Both the position numbers and the translations under genes were made by a program. 14,045 nt of DNA from positions 1 to 14,045 of the forward strand of contig CAIUYS010000411.1 in NCBI GenBank assembly GCA_903903365.1. Reading direction: 5' to 3'. Every line of letters starts with the position of its first letter. Positions within the stretch are counted from its first letter, which is position 1. The notes beneath the pieces are model-generated. The model saw nothing but the letters and a program-made list of their open reading frames with translations, did no database searches and was not told the origin of the DNA. This stretch comes from an uncultured Methylococcaceae bacterium. Lineage in GTDB: Bacteria > Pseudomonadota > Gammaproteobacteria > Methylococcales > Methylomonadaceae. Below, one piece after another: positions 1 to 5,110 of the stretch.

Positions 1-1297
1 CTTGTCCCAGAGTGCCGTTGACGGAAATTTTATTGGCTCCCGAGTTAATGCGCAGCGCATCAATTTTAAGTTGGTCACCGTTTAAAGCCAGCTTGCCAGC
101 GACATTCACCGGATTACCCCGTAATTGCCCCGACAGCTTGTTAATCTCGGCGTCAAGTTGCAATGCCTTTGCATCCAGTTGGCCTTTTACCTGACTGTTG
201 AAGGTCAGATTGCCAGGCAGTTCGGGAAGCAGTATGGCCGGATTAAAATTCTGACCTGTTGCTGTCAAATCAAAAGTGGGCGATGCCTGCCAGGATATGT
301 TGCCATTGACCTGAAATAATCCGGTTTTTGATTTAAGTTCCAGTTTTTCTATGGAAAGACTATTCTGACTGCCTTTGCCATTAAAAGACACACTGGCTTC
401 CGGTAAATACTGCTGGGTTAACTGCCCGTTTAGCGTAAGCTGATAATCGTTAAGCAAACCGTTAAGCTCAATACTGCCCTGTTCACTTTTTATTTGGGTA
501 GTAATCCCGGTAATCGGCCACACTACTTTAGTCCAATCGGCACGCGAAGTTATGCGTGGCCGGGTTTGTAAATCATCCAGATGTCCTTTTAAATTGATCA
601 TAAAAGGCGAAGATAAACGGTTATCAAATGACAGCTTGTTAATATCGCCGGTAATGGTTGTCAAGCCTTGCCATAAGCCGTTTTGTTCAGCGTTAACCTG
701 CCAGTCCGAGGTTATTTTAAAAGGAAAACCTTTGCCTAAAGTCATCTGTCCTTGTGCGGTTACAGCGAGGGGTTGCGCATTAACGGCCAGGGAAATAATC
801 TTAAGTTGATTGCCTTCAGTGGCGAGTGCCAGTTGCAGTTTTTCAAGTTTTTGCACCAAATCGCCGTTATAAAACTGCATGTCAGTCAGCAGAAAGTTTT
901 CAATAACTATCTGTACCGGCAACAGCCGTTCGGCATTTAGATCAAAACCGCTTTGTTCTTGCGGTACTTTTGCATCAGTCACCGTCATCGTTAAACCATT
1001 AACTGTTACGTCAATAATTTTTAAAGTGCCAGAGAACAGTCGGGCAGGTTGCCAGGTAAAAGTAAAATGATTAATTAATATTGATTCGGTGTCGCTTTGA
1101 TAACTAAAGTCAGTCAACGACAGGCGATCCAGCAAGCGGCCTTCTGTGGTCGCCACCGAAACCTGTGCCGGTAAAACAGAAAAAACCGTTCGCAACAGCC
1201 AACGACTGCCGGCTTCACTGCTGATTAATCCAAGCAAGCCAACAGGAATCATCAATACCATGACTATAACGATCAAATAAACGCTGCGTTTTTTCAT
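1..1297 (-). CDS. tamB: TamB, translocation and assembly module inner-membrane subunit (partial, C-terminus beyond left edge)
   Basis: The minus strand is open without a stop from the ATG at 1297 to the window edge (432 codons). The protein starts MKKRSVYLIVIVMVLMIPVG, a basic N-terminus followed by one hydrophobic signal-anchor segment (about residues 5-25). After it comes a long series of amphipathic beta-strand repeats in the style of the AsmA-like/TamB family, such as GRLLDRLSLTDFSYQSDTES and repeated stretches of the type 'LKI..L.v.a..l.v.G.'. Known family role: TamB is anchored in the inner membrane, spans the periplasm as a beta-taco, works with TamA and is implicated in phospholipid transport to the outer membrane and in outer-membrane protein assembly. 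The gene overlaps tamA by ATGA (1294-1297), so translational coupling is likely. The only SD-like sequence, AAGGA, sits just one base from the ATG, which also favours coupling. Full-length family members are usually over 1,200 residues, so about two thirds lies outside. Confidence 0.88.
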   Translation of the reverse strand, partial: MKKRSVYLIVIVMVLMIPVGLLGLISSEAGSRWLLRTVFSVLPAQVSVATTEGRLLDRLSLTDFSYQSDTESILINHFTFTWQPARLFSGTLKIIDVTVNGLTMTVTDAKVPQEQSGFDLNAERLLPVQIVIENFLLTDMQFYNGDLVQKLEKLQLALATEGNQLKIISLAVNAQPLAVTAQGQMTLGKGFPFKITSDWQVNAEQNGLWQGLTTITGDINKLSFDNRLSSPFMINLKGHLDDLQTRPRITSRADWTKVVWPITGITTQIKSEQGSIELNGLLNDYQLTLNGQLTQQYLPEASVSFNGKGSQNSLSIEKLELKSKTGLFQVNGNISWQASPTFDLTATGQNFNPAILLPELPGNLTFNSQVKGQLDAKALQLDAEINKLSGQLRGNPVNVAGKLALNGDQLKIDALRINSGANKISVNGTLGQ

Positions 1298-3024
1298 ATC
1301 CTTGCGCCTGCGGCAAAATGGACTTGAAATGAAGAAGTTGAATCATTTAAGGGAATGGCAAAATCAATCCGAACCGGACCAAAGGGCGAATACCAGCGCA
1401 CGCCTAATCCTGCTCCGGTTTTTAAAAGAATATTTCCCAGATTAAAAGCATCGCCACTGTCAACAAATGCAGAAACGCCCCAGTTATCAAAAACCGCTTT
1501 TTCATATTCCAGGCTAAGAACCGTTAAAAATTTGCCGCCAATGACATTGCCCTGATTATCCTTGGGCCCCAGCTCTTTATAGGCATAACCGCGAATGCTG
1601 TTAATACCACCGGCATAAAACCGGTACGATGTAGGCAGTTTATCGAACTGGTCAACCAGTGTTGCGCCCAGTTCAGTTCGGCCAATAAATTTACTGTTCC
1701 AGGGTAGCGGGTGCATCCATACCGCCGATAAAGCGGCTTGAAGAAAACTGACATTGGACAGTGGATTTTGATAGCTGCCGCTGGCGTCAAATTTTGCCCG
1801 AAAACCTTGGGTGGGGCGCAACGCGTTATCGGCGACAGATTTAAACCAACTGCCACCCGGCACCAGTAACAGTGTCTGGGTTGTGTTTGATCCTATCAGA
1901 AAGTCTTCATAATCAAGATCAAGAAAAAGCGTCTGTTTCCAGCCACTGTCCAAGGCATGTTTTAATCGTCCGGAAAGCATCGCAGACAGGGTTTTAAAGC
2001 TGTTGGTATCTTCGCGCTTGAGTCCGCCGCCAAAGCTAAAAAAATCACTGATCGGATTGTTTAAAGGCACGTTGTATTCTACGGCGGCTGTTGATAATAC
2101 CGGCGACAGATCAAGTTCTGAGGTAAGAAAATGTCCCAGGCGATTCAAGCGACGGTTTTCATACGCCGCACTTATTAGCGGGCCGATGTCGGTATCATAA
2201 CCCGCACCAAAGGTAAAATGATGCTTCTTTTTGGGTTGCAGTTTAAGGTTAACAGGCACTTCTTGGTCTGTCTTTTCAGTATCGGGATCAATGTCTATCA
2301 TCTCGAAATAGCCGGTTTTTGAAAGATCGTTATGGGTTTTGGCCAGTTGTTCGCTGGAATAAAAATCGCCGCTTTTTATCGAAATATATTTTTCTACAAA
2401 TTCAGGATTTAAAATGTCTTGCTTAACGACAACCTTGCCAAAAACCATGCGTTTTCCGGCATCAAATACTAACTGGATGTGTGCTTGATTGAGCTGTTTA
2501 TCAATAATTAGTTTTTTTTCCGTAAATGTCCCTTTCAAATAACCCCTTTCCAGTGCCAGCGACTCAATCCGGCGTTTCATCTTTTCGTATTGACTATGGT
2601 CAAGAGGACTGTTTGTGGTTTTAAGCAGTTTGTCGTGTAGTTTTTTAAACTCAGTGTCATCATGCGCGTCACCGGTAAAGGTAATGCTGATGTCCTTGAC
2701 GTAAACTTGCGGCCCCGGATTAACAGCAAAATTTGCTTTCCAGCAGGCCTTGCCAAAAGCCAATGATTTGTCGATAACCGCATGGTAATAACCTAATGCC
2801 CGCAAACCTTGATCAATTTCCTGGTCTGCTTGTACATACAAACCGCGTATTTTCCATTCCGGTGCGTCGCATTTCTCCTTTTCCAGAGACAATAAAAGCC
2901 CCACATTATCTTTGGATTTTCCCGCTAGCCCTGAAATATCGACCTCGGCAAAAACAACGGGTGCAATCAAGCTTAACAGTGTTAGTAAAAAAACGGCTTT
3001 CATTGATTTAGGGATTTGCCGCAT
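1294..3024 (-). CDS. tamA: TamA, BamA/Omp85-family outer-membrane protein of the TAM complex
   Basis: This is a 576-residue Omp85-family protein. Residues 1-26 (MRQIPKSMKAVFLLTLLSLI then APVVFA) form a signal peptide with probable cleavage at VFA/EV. Three POTRA-type domains follow to about residue 260, and then the 16-stranded surface-antigen barrel. The diagnostic loop-6 motif IRGY is present, with R encoded at 1591-1593 (about residue 478), followed by a GGKFLTVLSLEYE strand. Like E. coli TamA (577 residues), it does not end in phenylalanine. Start choice is uncertain: the open frame extends to a TTG at 3063, but that codon overlaps a TATAAT hexamer; ATGs at 3036, 3024 and 3003 are all possible and none has a good ribosome binding site. 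I chose 3024 because it leaves a normal signal peptide. Family role: the outer-membrane half of the TamA-TamB module; tamB follows with an ATGA overlap. Confidence 0.93.
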   Translation of the reverse strand: MRQIPKSMKAVFLLTLLSLIAPVVFAEVDISGLAGKSKDNVGLLLSLEKEKCDAPEWKIRGLYVQADQEIDQGLRALGYYHAVIDKSLAFGKACWKANFAVNPGPQVYVKDISITFTGDAHDDTEFKKLHDKLLKTTNSPLDHSQYEKMKRRIESLALERGYLKGTFTEKKLIIDKQLNQAHIQLVFDAGKRMVFGKVVVKQDILNPEFVEKYISIKSGDFYSSEQLAKTHNDLSKTGYFEMIDIDPDTEKTDQEVPVNLKLQPKKKHHFTFGAGYDTDIGPLISAAYENRRLNRLGHFLTSELDLSPVLSTAAVEYNVPLNNPISDFFSFGGGLKREDTNSFKTLSAMLSGRLKHALDSGWKQTLFLDLDYEDFLIGSNTTQTLLLVPGGSWFKSVADNALRPTQGFRAKFDASGSYQNPLSNVSFLQAALSAVWMHPLPWNSKFIGRTELGATLVDQFDKLPTSYRFYAGGINSIRGYAYKELGPKDNQGNVIGGKFLTVLSLEYEKAVFDNWGVSAFVDSGDAFNLGNILLKTGAGLGVRWYSPFGPVRIDFAIPLNDSTSSFQVHFAAGARI

Positions 3025-3062
3025 TGAATACCACATGATGTGTTTTTTAATAACCAAAAGCA

Positions 3063-3068
3063 ATTATA
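3063..3068 (-). promoter_or_regulatory. Possible -10 element for tamAB
   Basis: A perfect TATAAT reads on the minus strand at 3068-3063, about 38 bases upstream of the chosen tamA ATG. No good -35 is visible at 17 bases (GCACTT), so the assignment rests on the -10 alone. If used, transcription would start near 3056 and would exclude the TTG at 3063 as the tamA start. Confidence 0.4.
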
Positions 3069-3231
3069 GCGCGACTTCTCTGGATAAGTGCAGTCGAGGA
3101 GGGATGGTCTTTGTCCATAATTTCAAGGCACACAGCATCATTAAAAATAAAATCTTTTTTATTCATTTAACTATAAGACAGGCAGGCTTCTTAGGTATCA
3201 GCTTGCTTTGATGGGTAATGCGCGCCACCTA

Positions 3232-3246
3232 ATTTAATTATTATCA
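3232..3246 (+). promoter_or_regulatory. Weak Fur-box-like palindrome upstream of the 3385 gene
   Basis: The sequence ATTTAAT-T-ATTATCA matches the 7-1-7 Fur consensus TGATAAT-N-ATTATCA at 11 of 14 defined positions, with one perfect half-site (ATTATCA, 3240-3246). It lies about 25 bases upstream of the extended -10 at 3272. In AT-rich DNA such matches occur by chance, so this is only a candidate. Confidence 0.2.
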
Positions 3247-3268
3247 TTCATGTTTAATTTATTTTCTG

Positions 3269-3277
3269 TGCTAAAAT
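3269..3277 (+). promoter_or_regulatory. Extended -10 promoter for the 3385 gene
   Basis: TGCTAAAAT fits the extended -10 form TGnTAtAAT with one mismatch in the hexamer (TAAAAT, 3272-3277). No clear -35 is present, as is normal for extended -10 promoters. It predicts a leader of about 100 bases. The second paralog has the same arrangement at 3903-3911. A second TAAAAT at 3346-3351 is an alternative. Confidence 0.4.
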
Positions 3278-3384
3278 CGCACGCAGTAGCTAGGTTATTA
3301 ATTTGAGCGTATTGTAAATGCAAAAAATTTTAATTAACCTGCTTCTAAAATAATCCAATCATCAATTCTGAGGTTTTATAAGTA

Positions 3385-3768
3385 ATGCAAGCATTTAAAA
3401 AAGTTCTAATTTCTATTGTTATGACAGCATCTATGGCTGCAATTTCTTCATCAGCTTTTGCTGCACCTAAAGGTGAAGTTGCAGTTAAAGACGCTATTGA
3501 AGGCACGCTTTCAGGCATCACTGCAGCACAAGCTGAAATTAAAGCGGGTGATTTGCCTGCTGCTTCAAAAACTATTCTTGAAGCGTCTCAAGCCTCAAAA
3601 GAATTTCGTTTTGAACTTACTGAGCGTCAACGTCAAAAAGCGACTGATGTATTGAAAGCGGCTCGTAAATCAGTTGATGCAGGCGATGCTGCTGCTGCAG
3701 AAGCCGGATTAGCGTCAGCTTTAAAGTCATTTTCAGAAATGAAAGCTAAATACGACGAAACACATTAA
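3385..3768 (+). CDS. Small secreted all-helical protein, paralog 1 (function unknown)
   Basis: This 127-residue protein is not one I recognise as a named family. Residues 1-26 are a clear Sec signal peptide (start MQAFKKVLISIVMTASMAAI) with cleavage at AFA/AP. The mature part of about 100 residues is rich in Ala, Lys and Glu and reads as amphipathic helices (e.g. ITAAQAEIKAGDLPAASKTI and AAAAEAGLASALKSFSEMKA). It has no cysteines, one histidine (the last residue) and no membrane segment. The start has TGAGG at 3369-3373, 11 bases from the ATG. The next gene at 3987 encodes a diverged paralog: both share the pattern A-I-x-G, I-x-A-x-x-x-SKE, LK-x-A and a C-terminal A-x-K-x-F-x-x-x-K. A periplasmic binding or chaperone-like role is possible, but that is a guess. 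SmbP-like metal-binding proteins have a similar size and helicity but are histidine-rich; this one is not. Confidence 0.85.
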   Translation: MQAFKKVLISIVMTASMAAISSSAFAAPKGEVAVKDAIEGTLSGITAAQAEIKAGDLPAASKTILEASQASKEFRFELTERQRQKATDVLKAARKSVDAGDAAAAEAGLASALKSFSEMKAKYDETH

Positions 3769-3784
3769 TAATATACTGTAAATT

Positions 3785-3820
3785 CAGATTCAATTACGGC
3801 TAATTCTGTGATTGAATCTG
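3785..3820 (+). terminator. 15-bp stem-loop after the first paralog
   Basis: CAGATTCAATTACGG (3785-3799) pairs with CTGTGATTGAATCTG (3806-3820) over 15 positions including two G-T wobbles, with a six-base loop (CTAATT). It begins 17 bases after the stop codon. No strong T-run follows (CTTAATTAAG), so it may be a weak terminator, an mRNA-stabilising 3' hairpin, or a bidirectional structure. Confidence 0.5.
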
Positions 3821-3902
3821 CTTAATTAAGGTTTATATCTTTAAAAATATTTCTTAATACCTGCATTTAACCCACCTTAACAGGTTAATTACTTGCTAAA
3901 TG

Positions 3903-3911
3903 TGTTAGAAT
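3903..3911 (+). promoter_or_regulatory. Extended -10 promoter for the 3987 gene
   Basis: TGTTAGAAT fits the extended -10 form TGnTAtAAT with one mismatch in the hexamer (TAGAAT, 3906-3911). No -35 is evident. It would give a leader of about 70 bases that contains the nested inverted repeat at 3919-3945. The paralog upstream has an equivalent element, so the two genes are probably transcribed separately. Confidence 0.4.
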
Positions 3912-3918
3912 TATCCCC

Positions 3919-3945
3919 GGCAAACGGTACAATTTGTATTTTGCC
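3919..3945 (+). promoter_or_regulatory. Nested inverted repeat in the leader of the second paralog
   Basis: GGCAAA (3919-3924) pairs with TTTGCC (3940-3945), and inside it TACA (3928-3931) pairs with TGTA (3935-3938). The element lies between the predicted transcription start (near 3918) and the ribosome binding site (GAGGA, 3972-3976). It could be a 5' stabilising hairpin, an RNA control element, or a dyad operator for a DNA-binding protein. Confidence 0.4.
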
Positions 3946-3986
3946 AATATAACTAGAAATAACAACCACTTGAGGACTAGTAAAAT

Positions 3987-4373
3987 ATGAAAACATTGAA
4001 AAAATTCTTGATACCTTTATTTATTGCAGCTTCTTTGGGTGCTTTTTCAAATTCAGCTCTAGCCGAAACTGATGCAGGAAGAGTTACCTATCCACCTGCT
4101 CAAGCAATTGACATGGTAACCGCTAAAATACAAGCTGCCATTGAAGGCATTAGCAAAGGTGCAAGTAACGACGAGGCAGCTGGTCTTATCAAACCGGCAA
4201 TTGAGTTAAGTAAAGAAATCAATGCTAATGATAAAGTAGATAATGCACGCGCAAAAGCCAATAGAAAATTGAAATCAGCTCTGTCACACGCTAAAGATTC
4301 TGCTCTACAAGAAGCCGAGCAAGAATTAAGAGATGCCAAAAAAGATTTTGAAGCTCTAAAAAGCTTGATCTAA
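3987..4373 (+). CDS. Small secreted all-helical protein, paralog 2 (function unknown)
   Basis: This 128-residue protein starts MKTLKKFLIPLFIAASLGAF and has a signal peptide ending ALA/ET near residue 26. The mature part is predicted all-helical and rich in Ala, Lys and Glu, with no cysteine and one histidine. It is a paralog of the product at 3385: both share an N-terminal A-I-x-x-x-x helix, a central SKE motif, the LK-x-A helix and an A-K-K-D/S-F end, at an identity I estimate by eye at about one quarter. A distinct feature is the short Pro-containing segment VTYPPAQAI just after the signal peptide. Start support: GAGGA at 3972-3976, 10 bases from the ATG. The gene has its own promoter and is followed by a stem-loop at 4386-4417, so it is probably monocistronic. 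I do not recognise a function. Confidence 0.85.
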   Translation: MKTLKKFLIPLFIAASLGAFSNSALAETDAGRVTYPPAQAIDMVTAKIQAAIEGISKGASNDEAAGLIKPAIELSKEINANDKVDNARAKANRKLKSALSHAKDSALQEAEQELRDAKKDFEALKSLI

Positions 4374-4385
4374 CAGCAATATAAT

Positions 4386-4417
4386 CCTATCGGGATGCCT
4401 TTGGGTTTCCTGATAGG
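4386..4417 (+). terminator. Probable rho-independent terminator of the second paralog
   Basis: CCTATCGGGA (4386-4395) pairs with TCCTGATAGG (4408-4417) over ten positions with one G-T wobble. A T-rich but interrupted tail follows (GTTGATTCCTTTA). It starts 12 bases after the stop codon at 4371-4373. Confidence 0.6.
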
Positions 4418-5110
4418 GTTGATTCCTTTATCATCACCTATCATTAGTTCTATAAAATATGCCCAGAGGTTTGAGGCGTATAACTAACGATGCACTTCAT
4501 TTGTAAAATTCCTTCAGCGTGTTTTAAAAATTCAAAGCAATGACTGATTAAGTATAATTGTCCTGATTTTTTTCGTTGCCAACAAAGCGATTCAGGTAGA
4601 TTTTCTGTCGGTTAGGACTCGCCTAATCATAAGCCTTAAAAACTGCATAACTTTAATGTTAGGTCTGCTTTTCTTTTTTTCAACAATTGATTCCTGCCTT
4701 TTGTAGTAAATTCATAGTCATCATCGCGAAGATAGCTTGAGTATTTAGGTCAATGAAAGTCCGGTTGCAAAGACTCCGTATTTTCTAATGCGAATATTTC
4801 TGGTTATGCAAGATTTTTGGCTATACTATGTGAAGTGTAGAATTTGATTAAGCATCAATAGCTTAAAAAACACGATAAATTACATTTATGGCGATATCCC
4901 ATTGCGCAGTAGTAGACAAAAAGACCGATAAGGAACATCCACTTAATAGCTTTAGCATCATATCTCCCTTATCCAAAGCCTCTCAGGGAAGAAGAGAGAT
5001 TCTGATGATAAGGGGTGTCATGCGCATTCTCAAGTTGTGTCTATTTTCCACTGAAAATCGCCTTAATAACCACCGGTAACAAACTCAATATTTCAAGCAG
5101 GTTTTATAAT
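4418..5110. other. Long gene-poor AT-rich region upstream of the Lon-like protease
   Basis: About 690 bases hold no gene I can support. The small plus-strand frame at 4888-5079 lacks a ribosome binding site and looks non-coding. A 53-codon stop-free stretch on the minus strand (4453-4611) has no useful start. Possible promoter hexamers for the downstream protease are TATACT (4822-4827) and TAGAAT (4838-4843), both with poor -35 elements. A hairpin followed by a T-run lies at 4622-4680. Such a gap could hide a small RNA or a long leader, but nothing proves it. Confidence 0.5.
4622..4680 (+). terminator. Weak hairpin followed by a T-rich run (terminator or sRNA 3' end?)
   Basis: CCTAATCAT (4622-4630) pairs with ATGTTAGG (4656-4663) with one bulged T, enclosing a 25-base loop, and is followed by TCTGC and a T-rich run at 4669-4680. 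The stem is AT-rich and the loop is large, so it is a weak terminator at best. No gene ends nearby, so if real it would close an unannotated transcript. Confidence 0.25.

Larger units (their letters stand above)
3064..3384. other. Divergent intergenic region between tamA and the first small secreted protein
   Basis: This gap of about 320 bases holds the divergent promoters. I see no credible gene in it; the short open frames lack ribosome binding sites and protein-like composition. Contents on the plus strand: a possible Fur-like palindrome (3232-3246), an extended -10 (3269-3277), and an AT-rich leader hairpin (3292-3301 paired with 3330-3340). Confidence 0.6.

Noticed and set aside
12..1070. 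Several plus-strand open frames opposite tamB
   Set aside because: They are antisense shadows of a continuous tamB frame with clear beta-repeat character.
2796..3211. Plus-strand open frames opposite the start of tamA and beyond
   Set aside because: They are largely antisense to the POTRA and signal-peptide part of tamA, with no ribosome binding sites.
4100..4339. Minus-strand 79-codon frame inside the second paralog
   Set aside because: Antisense shadow of an alanine-rich coding frame; its sequence is rich in Ala, Leu and Ser only because of that.
3385..4373. Assignment of the paralogs as SmbP-type metal-binding proteins
   Set aside because: Size and helicity fit, but the repeated histidines that define that family are missing.
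4453..4611. 53-codon stop-free stretch on the minus strand upstream of the Lon-like gene
   Set aside because: Its only Met is late, there is no ribosome binding site, and the composition (several Cys, Trp and His) looks like random translation; such lengths occur by chance.
4479..4655. Sequence ends TAACTAACG and GTTAGGT reminiscent of integron attC core sites
   Set aside because: The spacing is too long, the internal symmetry of an attC site is absent, and no integrase or cassette array is present.
4888..5079. Small plus-strand open frame of 63 codons before the protease
   Set aside because: No ribosome binding site, no recognisable features, and it overlaps the alternative upstream start region of the protease.
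5015..5110. Upstream ATG extending the Lon-like protein by 32 residues
   Set aside because: The extension is not family-like and the ATG at 5111 has a better-placed AGG and begins a normal N-terminus.
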